From Thuidium tamariscinum (lineage: Eukaryota > Streptophyta > Bryopsida > Hypnales > Thuidiaceae), in assembly GCA_947034885.2 (NCBI GenBank), contig OX344753.2, positions 27,358,347 through 27,422,346 of the forward strand: a stretch of DNA of 64,000 nucleotides, read 5' to 3'. A program made the position numbers and the translations under genes. The notes under the pieces were generated by a model. That model worked only from the letters and a program-made list of their open reading frames with translations, had not been told where the DNA came from and ran no database searches. Below are positions 46,584 through 56,615 of this stretch, piece after piece (position 1 is the stretch's first letter; each line of letters begins with the position of its first letter).

Positions 46584-47977
46584 GCAACTTCCAAGGTAAC
46601 TCCTTTGGAAATTTTCAAACTCGTCAGATTCGTTGTTTCTATTGCGGACGCTTTGGGCATCCCAAAGATATGTGTCCAGAGAGACTAGCTGACATCAGGA
46701 AGTTAGAGGCCGATAGACGTACAAGACTTGGGATCAAACCGTTTTCTGCAAATTTAGCTCAAGAAGAGTCATCTTGGACGAACCTTGAGGCATGTGCAGT
46801 GACCGAGAATATTGAGCAGCCATCTGAGCATAACTTTGAAATGTTCGAGGCCGCTATTTCTTCTCTTGATATTAACAACACAGACTCAGGCTGGTATTTG
46901 GACTCCGGAGCAACTCAACATGTCATCGGAGATCGTAGTAGTTTTTCGACACTAGATCAGTATAGCGGCAGTGTGAGAACCGCGGATGGTGAAAGACACC
47001 AGATTACGGGAAAAGGATCTGTGCATTTTACTCTTCCATCTGGAGAAATAAAGAAAGTCGATGAAATATTATTCGTTCCTGGTTTTAGCAAAAATTTGCT
47101 ATCTATCGGTTCTTTAACCGACAAAGGAATTGTTGCATGCTTTGATGATCAGAAATGCATTTTGTATAGTCGAGGCAACAAACACATTGTAGCTGAGGGC
47201 TTGAGAAACAAACGAAATGGTCTTTATCATCTCTCAACCATAAAGTCAGATGTAAACATCAATATAGCTCAAACGGATCTAGACATTGCAAAACTTTGGC
47301 ATCATCGACTAGGCCATATCAATTATGATCGATTACATGAGATCTCAGCCAAGAGACTCACTACAGGGATCCCATACATTCCAGTACACAAAGAAATATG
47401 TGATCATTGTCAAGCAGGGAAATAAACCAGAGAAAGTTTTCCTCACCAAAGTTTATCACGAGCTTCACGACCTCTCCAGTTACTACATATCGATCTTTGC
47501 GGACCACTTCCAGTACCATCACTCGGCGGATCATCTTTCTTCTTGGTAATTATTGATGACTTCAGTCGATACATCTGGGTGAGATTTTTGCGAAACAAAT
47601 CTGAGGCAATTGACAAATTCAAGGTTTTTAAAACTATGATCGAATTACAAACACGTCAACGCATTTGCGCAATACGCAGTGATCGAGGTGGTGAATTTCT
47701 TTCTTTGGAATTTACCAAATTATGTGAAACAGCAGGTATTATCCGACAATTAACCAACGCCAACACACCAGAGCAAAATGGAGTTGCAAAAAGGGCCAAC
47801 CGCAAGCTACTTGAGATGGCCAGGAGTATGACCGTCTATGCTTCAACACCACGATTTCTTTGGACTGAAGCAATAAGCACAGCCACCTTTATCATTAATC
47901 GATCACCAACAATAGCAAATTCTCAGGTAACACCTTTCCAACGTTTCTTTGGAACAGTGCCTGATATTTCCTTCTGA
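46580..47977 (+). pseudogene. Copia zinc knuckle, protease and integrase, interrupted
   Basis: Frame opens with a CCHC knuckle (CFYCGRFGHPKDMC), then the aspartic protease motif YLDSGATQHV, the GAG-pre-integrase segment LWHHRLGH, and the integrase core with HIDLCGPL, IRSDRGGEF and PEQNGVAKRANRKLLE, giving the D-D-E triad. A TAA at 47423-47425 cuts it just after CDHCQAGK, at the linker to integrase. At about 47970 a one-base deletion-type frameshift moves the downstream sequence into the next frame. Without repair no integrase could be made from this copy. Confidence 0.9.
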
Positions 47978-50154
47978 GAATCTTTGGCTCGAAAGTCCAC
48001 GTATGGATTGAGAAAAGCGATCGTGATAAATTAGACGCCAAAGTCAACATAGGTTTATTTGTAGGATATGACGAAGCAACTAAAGGTTTTAGAATCTGGC
48101 TCCCGAGTGAAAGAAAGGTCATTCTTTCTCGTAACGTCAAGTTCGATGAATCCAACGTATTAATGAGAACTATAGCCCCGCAAACAACTGTCCCTACCTC
48201 CACAGTTGTCCCTGTCTCTACACCTGTCCTCTCTAGTTCCCCAAATACCTCCCAAATCACTCAACAGATTGTTGAACCATCCTCACCAGCCTCTCCGCAA
48301 CGTCCATCTGTCTCACCTACTCAATTAGCACCCAACCTGCCAGAAATGAACTCTCCACCGATTGAATTACCTTCTAGCATCCCACATACAAATGAATCAA
48401 ACCAACCCAGTAGTCCTGATAGAGAATCTGAGCATCGAAGAGTCCAACCTCGACGTGACAAAAACCTACCCGCCCGATTACGAGATAGCTATTTATACTC
48501 AACAGAAATCTCTCTTGTACACAGTCCATTATCGTCACCACCAGATTTAATTGAACTCATAGAACCTATCAAAAGTCACTGCTTCTTCGGAATTTTAGAA
48601 GAACCTTCGGAGCCTCTTAGCTTTGATGAAGCAAACTTGCACTCTGGTTGGAAAGCTGCGATGAAAACAGAATGAGATTCTCTCTTAAAAAATCACACAT
48701 GGGATCTCTGTGATTTACCACAAGGCGTCAAACCCGTCACTGCTAAATGGATTTACAAAACGAAGATGGGCGCAGATGGTAAACCGAAAAAATTAAAAGC
48801 GCGTTTAGTAGCTCGAGGCTTTCAGCAGACGAAAGGAATAGACTTCGATGAAGTCTTTGCACCTGTAGCGAAATGGAAGGCTGTGAGAATGATTGTCGCT
48901 TTAGCAGCAAATAATGACTGGGTGCTTGTTCATCTTGATGTCATCACTGCTTTTTTAAACGGGGATTTGAAAGAGATTGTATACATGGAGGTTCCTCAAG
49001 GATTTCAAAATTCATCAACAGTAAACAAGGTTTGTAAACTTCGAAAATCTCTATACGGATTGCATCAATCTCCACGAACTTGGTTTGAGAAAATCAATGG
49101 TTTTTTGACAGAACAAGGTCTTAATCATACAGAAGCTGACTATAGTCTCTTCTATATAACAAGTTCACACGGAATTATTATTCTTGTTCTCTATGTTGAC
49201 GACCTATTGATCACTGGATCAGACTCTAAAGGCATCTACAGCTTGCAACAAAAACTTATGGGACGCTTCGATATGACTGACTTGGGCAACGTCAAACTCT
49301 ATCTTGGAGTAGAGTTTGTTAGATCACCCTCTGGAATCTTCCTCTCTCAAAAGAGCTATGCGACAGAAATTCTCAAAGAATTCGATATGGAGTCTTGCAC
49401 TCCTGCAACAGTCCCGATGGCAGACGGACTCAATCTCGGACCTGAACACGATTCCCCACAAGTCGACGCACGACGATTCCGGAGACTCGTAGGTATGCTG
49501 ATTTATTTGGTTAATACCAAACCCGAAATTCTTTACGTCACAGGAGTTCTTAGTCGTTTCATGCATGACCCAAGAATCCCACATATGGAAGCTGCTATTC
49601 AAGTTCTCAGGTACATTCGAGGAACTCTAGACTTTGGAATTTTCTACAGAAAAGATCATAGTACTTCGATAATAGGATACACAGATGCGGATTGGGGTAA
49701 TTGCAAAATTGATAGAAAATCTATCATAGGTTGGGTCTTTATGCTAGTTGGTGGACCTATCTCATGGTCATCGAAAAAACAACACACAGTTGCCATCTCT
49801 TCAACTGATGCAGAAGCCAAAGCACTCACAGAGGGAATAAGAGAAGCCATTTGGTTGAGAACCTTGTCCTCAAAAATTCATGGCGCAAAACCAAACCCCA
49901 TTACTCTCTTCTGCGACAATCAGAGTACCCTCAAGGCAGCCAAAAACCCAGTTCATCATGAACAATTAAAACATATAGAACTTTGGCTACACTTTATTAG
50001 AGAAAACGTTATACAAGGAACAGTCGAAACCCTATACATCCAAACGAGAGATCAAATTGCAGACATCCTTACCAAGCCTCTTGGAAAACAAAGATTCACA
50101 AAACTTAGGGATGAGATGGGAGTCAAGGAAATTAGTTCTATAACTGAAACTTAG
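47975..50154 (+). pseudogene. Copia reverse transcriptase and RNase H, one nonsense codon
   Basis: After the frameshift the reading runs through the integrase C-terminus and a Pro/Ser-rich linker (48163-48500) to a TGA at 48673-48675, at the start of the RT domain where Trp is expected (a G-to-A change). It is then open for 462 codons. RT motifs are VARGFQQTKGIDFDEVFAPV, LDVITAFLNGDL and the catalytic YVDDLL. RNase H carries GYTDADWG and SSTDAEAKAL, slightly atypical at the second motif. The stop TAG at 50152-50154 overlaps by two bases the stop of the antisense ORF. Confidence 0.9.
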
Positions 50155-50564
50155 CCTTCCTGCAAGTACCGCTCTGCATCTGCGAGTGATTTAAAACTTC
50201 GAAACTTAGCGTTACTATACCCTTTAACCTCCCTCTCACAATTCGACCAACTGAAGTAAACACCTGGCTTGAAACCCTGACGCACTACATAGTACTTCTG
50301 CACACCAGAGGCTGGACCGAATCTATCGATTTCTCTCCTCGAAACAATCACTGATTGTTGAATCTCCTCTTGCCGAACCTCCTGTTGACGGTTCGCTCGA
50401 CCATCAAGGCATCGACTCAGCGCACGATAGAAAAGCACCACAAGAATCGCCAACCACACCAACTCGAGCTGTCCAGCAACAAGATACACATATGAGAGAG
50501 AAATCAAAATCTCTTCTTTCAAAAAAAACAGATTGAAGAAAAGCAAGTGCCCTACCATCGTCAT
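50151..50564 (-). CDS. Antisense ORF of the Copia element: membrane segments plus RNase H1-like hybrid-binding domain
   Basis: 137 codons from the ATG at 50562-50564 (open upstream to 50639) to a TAA at 50151-50153, tail-to-tail with pol. Residues 4-15 (VGHLLFFNLFFL) and about 20-46 (LISLSYVYLVAGQ...WLAILVVLFY) are hydrophobic, suggesting membrane anchoring. Residues 47-89 are polar and charged. Residues 90-135 match the RNase H1 N-terminal hybrid-binding domain, also found in caulimovirus viroplasmin: KYYVVRQGFKPGVYFSW, then NCEREVKGY, then AKFRSFKSLADAERYL, with the aromatic (Trp106) and basic positions that normally grip RNA/DNA hybrids. The frame is intact although pol is broken. Upstream on this strand, ATAATACAG before GTTTGG resembles a 3' splice site, so a spliced leader is possible. 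Function in the element is unknown. Confidence 0.75.
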   Translation of the reverse strand: MTMVGHLLFFNLFFLKEEILISLSYVYLVAGQLELVWLAILVVLFYRALSRCLDGRANRQQEVRQEEIQQSVIVSRREIDRFGPASGVQKYYVVRQGFKPGVYFSWSNCEREVKGYSNAKFRSFKSLADAERYLQEG

Positions 50565-50684
50565 TGTAAGAGAAATGATCTGCTTACGATTTGCTCCCAC
50601 AAACAAAATCGACGATTCCCTCCAAACCTGTATTATAACTTAGTACAAACAGATTGTGTTAGGATAGATATGAAGTATCTCGGT

Positions 50685-50693
50685 GCGGGGGGA
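50685..50693 (+). promoter_or_regulatory. Polypurine tract
   Basis: GCGGGGGGA immediately before the 3' LTR; it would prime plus-strand cDNA synthesis. Confidence 0.85.
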
Positions 50694-50847
50694 TGTTGAC
50701 AGATGTTCATCCATCCACCTCGATTCTTCATCCAGTTATACCTGGATCTTGTATATATTACCCATGATCTCTTTGATAATTCAGTTTTCGAGTTATTCAA
50801 CTAAGTATATATGTATGAGTGATTGTTGATCTGTCGATGTTTGAACA
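50694..50847 (+). repeat. Copia 3' LTR
   Basis: 154 bp, same ends as the 5' LTR, one G/A difference. Confidence 0.97.
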
Positions 50848-50852
50848 ATTAT

Positions 50853-52019
50853 TTGATCTGCTTTGCTGGATCGATGAAGGTTTCCTCCGTCGCCTCCACG
50901 TACAACACAGCACCAAATTTGTGATCGAGTTGGAGTGGAGTCCGAATCACAGAAACGTGTCTAGCCTCCCAACATCAACGTAAGAGGGGTCTCGAAACTA
51001 ACTACTCACTGTAAGTAGATTGATAATCCAAATTCATGATCGATCTCCAAGGTCACTACCAGTGTAGATGCATGTTTGCGCGCAAGTTCTGAGCCTGACT
51101 AAACGGAACGCAATGCCCGGCCTTTACTTTCGACTGGGGCTCAAGAAGAGAGGTGGAGCCGGCCAAGAAGTGTTCCAAACCTCATTGATCACAGATCGAG
51201 TTTATCTTGAATCAACTTCCAAGTTGGAATTTTGTGGGATTGGGGTTCAGGAGGCACCAAGGTGCATGAAGAGCTAGAATGCACAGTAACTTACTGCAGG
51301 AACATTTGAGGGAGGGAGGGAGGTTTCATAGCCTCAGGCACCTCAACCGAGGGCAGGGCCGAAGCCCGCCCATACCCGGATATCAGGATTGGCACTTCTT
51401 GCTGAATCCATTAGGAAAATTATGAATCCAAAGAGTGCCCCTTAAAATGAAATCTCAAGACCCCAATTAATTGTTTTAATTGTACTTCAATATTTATTGA
51501 CCAAGACAATTCCCCTATTTCCGCTCAAGATGAATGCTAACAATCATGATGGCTTGGAACATGAAACTCTACTCCCATTGGCCGAGAGTTGCTCTACTTC
51601 ATCATGAAAGTGACTTGTGGTACCATGCTAGCTTGTATTTAATTGAAGAGCCTATGCATTGTGTACAACAAGAGAAGTTTGAAGCATGATTAAATATTTT
51701 TTAACTTGTGAAGTACGCATTGTATCTTTTTCCCAATATTTTTTTTGGATTGACATGTCCTAGCAAATATGTACATCACACAAGATATTGATGTTTCAAG
51801 TCAAGTTGAAGGACAAGACTATAGGGCAATCTAGGCCACTTGAATTAGGCTTGCACTACCAAAACTCGGGGGCATTCCTTGGGTTCATAATTTTCCTAAT
51901 GCAACAAGTCCGGCGGACACACGGTGAAAATTGTTGTGATGGAGAGATAGAGCAAAGACCAGAAGTATATAACTTAATGCAAAATAACTCTCAAATTAAT
52001 ATATTATGAGGGTTACATG

Positions 52020-52075
<56 letters not shown>

Positions 52076-54690
52076 GGTCATAGTCTTAGTAGTATCATTA
52101 CTAGTAGTGAAAGTATCCCTTTTATTTAATATTTCAATAGGACAATAATAAAAAAAGATACAAAAAATAAGAACAATAATATTGATTGACTCCTCTAATC
52201 ACTTCATTTGTCTTCTGATTGATGATTGCATGGATGGAAGGGGGACTATTGCTTGGAGTTGTTTTATTGGTTCTAAATAGATGTTGAAAGTGAAACTTAA
52301 CGAATTTGCATTTTTCACAAGTGCAAGAGGAAGATAGTTTTGAGACAAAAAAATTTATGCCAATATGAAGATTCTAATGGTTAATGATTTTTAATTTAAT
52401 TTCAATGTTGTTTTGGGTTGTTGCAAGAAACACTATGCAAAAAGCGTAGTATTTTCAATAATACTTTTTTTTTCCAAGAGTACTTTAAGATTTTAAAAAT
52501 AAATAAATAATTTAAATGAAAAATATATTGCATGTATACACCTTCAAGAAGAAGGTACTCTAGAAAGGAAAAGCATAGGAAAAATCTCTAAGTAGAAAAA
52601 CCAAAAAAGTGCAAAATCTCATGAAAATTGGTACTTTCACATTTTAATTTGTAAAAAATAGGAAAATTGATTGAAGAAAAAACTAAAAATTGTCCATTTG
52701 AGGAGAGTTGATGTTGACGAGATTTGATCAATACAACAATCTTTGAACCATCATCAATGTTCAAAAATTGTGTACAATGGGAAAAAATTTGTACTCACAT
52801 AGAGGACATAAAATAATATATTTTTAGATTTCATTTGGAATTTATAAGTTTTATACCTATGCAAATAGTCCATGAAAGTTTGGCCTTCAAATCATTAGAT
52901 TTAGACACTCATAATGTATTGATTGAAAACCATAAACTACACCTTATGACAGCTCAACAAAAATGATTTTTAAATATAGAATGAACAACTTGTCCGAAGA
53001 ATAGATGACATTGTACTCTTGCCAATGGCAAAGATCTCACTGCAAACAAGCAGTGAAGCACTATGGGCCAATTTGATAGGCAACAAGCAATACGGATCAC
53101 CACTTGAATGGCCAATCTATATTTTGTATCTTTCTTCATGACATGTGGCCTTAGTAGATCAATTGTAGCAACTTAGACAACCACCTTGTTCATCCTAAAC
53201 ATTTGGATCCATTTGCTATCATCGTATTTACTTAATAAGAATCTAGAAAACCATGATTGTGGTTGATCTAGGCTTGACCCAATATCCCAAGTCATTGTCT
53301 AAAACATATACAATTTGAAGTTTTGTAAAGTTGCATGCATTTGGGTATTGCCATCATCAACAAGTTCTCCCAAATTGGTTAATATATCTTACAAAGGGGC
53401 AATGTCATCGTTTGCCTTAGAAGGTGGAGGTAAGTATAGTGCGTGCGGTGCACTCAAAAGTTGTAGAAGTATCCAAATAGTGTACACTTGTAAGTACTCA
53501 TTCTCCATTAATTTTGTTGTTTATGGTGGCCTTGTTTGAAGTCCGATGGGGCTCTCAACAAACTCTGCGACAAAAAAACATTGCTAAAGCCACCTTCTTA
53601 CTTATCTATAATAGAAAATAGTAGAAAATTTGACAAGGAAATGAACATAGTTCTCTTGTTGAGAAGGACCTTGAAATCCTTGGCTTCACTCATGAGCAAT
53701 TTAGGACGATACATTTAGTATTACTTCTAGATTATGGCAAAAAATTGTGAAAGAGAAATTGACGCAAGCCTTCTTAAAATAAAATTTGGTGTTCCACTAA
53801 AATTAACAACTCTTAATAGTGCAAGCAAAGGCAATAAAAGGGGAAGAATTACCTCATGCTCTGTGTTGTGAGGGAGACGAAATGAACAGTAAATCTCCAA
53901 CAAGAATTTACAACAAAGTTTGTGCAAAATTTTTGAACCAAAATGCATAGAAATGATCGATCAGTGCAAAGGATTGTTAATTTAGATTGCAGAAGTTGAA
54001 GTTCAAGAAGAATCACGAAGACATTGACAAAATAAGGTAGTACTTAGGTTACTTTTAGAAAAAAACTATGGAACTTACATGCCTGTAGCAATTTCACCAA
54101 AGAAAGAAATTGTAGACCTTCAAACACACTTCACAACTAGAAACCAAAAGAATTGTGAACAAAGCCTTCCGTGGTGCTAAATTCCAAGTCAATGGTCATC
54201 GGAAACATCAAACGAAGCCATCAAACGATTGTAAGAATGGAGCACCTAAACCCACAAAAATCATGAACAATAGATTACATGTCCTCAAAATTTGAGAGCA
54301 CACAATGTACGCAACGTCACCATGAAACAAAAAAACCTCAATGTACGCAACCCACATGCACTCCGCAAAGGGCAGGGAGAACTGACCCCCTCGCTCGGCC
54401 ACTTGGGTAAAACGTTGTACTTTTTTATTTTTCATAGAAATTTTTTTTGCAAATTTTGAATTCACATTTGTGATCAGAGACTGCAAATTAGCTAGGGGGT
54501 GAAGAAAGTAGGGGTGATCACGGCCCCAACTAGGGGGCTTTTTATTTGGATTGCACCTCTGGTAAAACATAGTAAGGCCGAGCGAGGGGGCCAATCCACC
54601 TAGATCCTCCGCAAACCAGTCCGCAATCTAGTCCGAAGAAGGCGTGATTGAGAAACGGGAGGGGAGAAGGCAGTGATTGATGTGACGTTT
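50853..54690. other. Intergenic DNA with (AT)25 microsatellite
   Basis: GC-richer up to about 51.4 kb (continuation of the Copia target region), then AT-rich. (AT)25 lies at 52023-52072. Around 54381-54593 the inverted strings CCCCCTCGCTCGGCC / GGCCGAGCGAGGGGG, repeated once more at about 55233, hint at a small element, but the boundaries are unclear. No gene was supported; frames at 53315-53720 have no motif. Confidence 0.45.
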
Positions 54691-54935
54691 TGGTAATACC
54701 ACTTCACTAATGATGATAAATAGTATTACCTACACTAATTTATTTTAAAAAGCCATAAGTTTTTACTCTTGATGAATTTTTTTACCAACTATGGGTGTGG
54801 AGTTTTCCCACTTAGAATGGTACTAGGATTTATGCACTTCATAAAAATATTTAGGAAGAGTAAAAACTTATAGCATTTCTAAAGGAGTTAGTATGGGTAA
54901 CACTATTTATCATCATTAGTGTTGTGATGTAACCA
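54691..54935. mobile_element. Foldback MITE, about 245 bp
   Basis: Left TGGTAATACCACTTCACTAA and right TTAGTGTTGTGATGTAACCA are inverted relatives. The arms continue through ATGATGATAAATAGTRTTACC and ATAAGTTTTTACTCTT for about 95 bp each. No coding and no target duplication resolved. Confidence 0.65.
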
Positions 54936-55302
54936 TTGAGAAAAGCACGATAGTGTTATCTGCCTTGCTGGCACATTTTGACGATTCTAAAAACTACCAA
55001 TAACTTAGTCATAGATGTGAACGGACCGCTTGTATGTACCTCCGCCATTTTCGGTAATTAAAAAAAAAAAAAATAATAAGAACGGAACCCTGAATCCACG
55101 GAAAGCACGCTCGACTGTTACGATTTACCATCGCTGCTTGGAAAAGCCAAGTGAGAATGGGCCTTGAATGAATTCAGAATTTGCAAAGCATTCCATGCGT
55201 GGAAAATTAAAAAAATCCAGTGTCTTCTCAAGGGACCGAGCGAGGGGTCGATTCACCCGGCCCTGTAAGGGTAGGGTTTATCATGAAACCCTAATCGTTC
55301 CT

Positions 55303-56228
55303 TCAGTGCTGTTGCGGGAGGTGAAGGACTGTTCGCCGTAGCATTTTCAGCCGGTGGGTAGCGGTCATTTCTCTTATTAATGAGGGAGTCACCTGCTGGC
55401 GAATGAATTGCGGCAACTGCTTCATCAGGAGGAAATGCATTATATCGAGAAGACTCCAGACTTGTTCAACATTTCCGACGTTCAAAACGCTGTTCCAAGT
55501 AGGTGCTGCACTACCATTGCTCTTCGCCTTCATTTCTTCCGCTGTTGGCATTAATTGAGAAAGAGAACTCAGCGAGGAAGGATTCGAAGAAGACTGGAAA
55601 TGCCTTGCAGAAGATGCTGACTGTGTGCTAAGTAGTGGACGTGTTTTCCAGACAAGCACCTTGTGAACAATGTTAGTGCCATCTGCGCTGAGGAGAACTC
55701 GCTGGTATGGCTTCGTGACAGCTCGATACTGGGGACAATGGATGCTCAGATGGAGGGGGAGAATAAGTAGCCAACGCAGTCAGTGAATCTGTGGGAAACT
55801 TACTGAGCCATGAAAAAGGTACGTCAATTGGGCTTTTTGCATTAGCGTTTGCAGTGTGATTGTCAGAATCAGTCAGTTTTGCTTCACCTTACTGTGCAGG
55901 CAGCCACTTCTTGTGTTGCTGAGGGAGGAGGTACTTGAGTCACTCCAGCGTGGCTCCATAATGAGTTGTGCATTTTCTCCATTTTTGTCTACAGTGCTTT
56001 TGGGAATCTGGAGAAACGTCATTCCAAATTCCGCAAGTTCTTAATATTGTCATAAATTCCGAACTTTGACTGACGAACTTGGTTGCGGCAGGCGGCAGTG
56101 GAGCGGGATATGTCGCTTCTTCTTCTGCAGTACGATGTGCTCTTTGTGAAGGTACGTGACTTGGAAGAATTTTTCGGTCTCTTCAATGACAGCACCGTCC
56201 TCCTCATAGCGATGTGAGTCTTTTGTGT
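55303..56228 (-). CDS. Probable multi-exon gene on the minus strand, unrecognised (partial model)
   Basis: Several minus-strand open stretches look like protein rather than noise. About 56228-56065 reads THIS frame: acceptor AATTTCAG, then EEDGAVIEETEKFFQVTY and KEHIVLQKKKRHIPLHCRL. About 56035-55890 reads MTFLQIPKSTVDKNGENAQL and onward to a donor-like AAG|GTGAAG. About 55800-55667 reads SPIDVPFSWLSKFPTDSL. 55660-55303 ends with TWNSVLNVGNVEQVWSLLD...QFIRQQV and a TGA at 55303-55305. I could not join them into one phase-consistent model. GAVIEETEKFF...KKK faintly recalls the RNase P subunit Rpp29/POP4 fold, but this is weak. The opposite strand is also partly open, so strand choice is uncertain. 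Confidence 0.35.
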
Positions 56229-56615
56229 CTGAAATTCGACTTCAGCTCATGAGCGGAACAGTCGGAAGAGAATTTCAGAACTCAATGTGAGTTCGGCAAT
56301 GTCTATGGTCATTGTCATGTTCACGAGTAGATAGCAATGTACATTTCAGGGTAACGAGCTCCCGTGGTCTCATTCCGTACCTCAGTGAACGTAGTAATTG
56401 GTTGTGTTCTGCACTCCAGCGGTTTCAAAAGGTGAGAGCAGTCATTGGTGCTCACCATGTCATCTTTTGTATTCTGGTTCCCCTCCTGTCCTTTTCCCAA
56501 TTTGTTTGTGTTGTTTTCCACATGTGGATCACTATCAAGGAGCTTGTAGAAACGTGGACATGACTTTCTTTTTCTCATTATGTGCACTGTATCGTATATG
56601 CAGGTCAATAAGAAC

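Larger units (their letters stand above)
45371..50852 (+). mobile_element. Full-length Ty1/Copia LTR retrotransposon with 5-bp target duplication
   Basis: Element 45376-50847 (5472 bp) flanked by ATTAT at 45371-45375 and 50848-50852. It has 154-bp LTRs with TGTT...AACA ends, a primer site for initiator Met-tRNA, a polypurine tract, and domains in Copia order: gag, zinc knuckle, protease, integrase, reverse transcriptase, RNase H. The LTRs differ at one position (GTATGTATG versus GTATATATG), so the insertion is young. The gag-pol frame is broken by three stops and two frameshifts, so it cannot make its proteins as it stands. An extra antisense ORF lies between pol and the 3' LTR. Confidence 0.97.

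Noticed and set aside
46284..48675. Programmed read-through or frameshifting explaining the Copia stops
   Set aside because: Stops lie at unrelated positions within conserved domains, together with frameshifts, without slippery or read-through contexts; decay is simpler.
52023..52072. (AT)25 as a TATA promoter or replication origin
   Set aside because: Plain dinucleotide microsatellite with no adjacent gene.
55403..55498. Plus-strand peptide MNCGNCFIRRKC... as an OSB transit-peptide exon
   Set aside because: Acid-free and basic, so tempting, but it does not join in phase to the OSB exons and the opposite strand is open with more protein-like composition.
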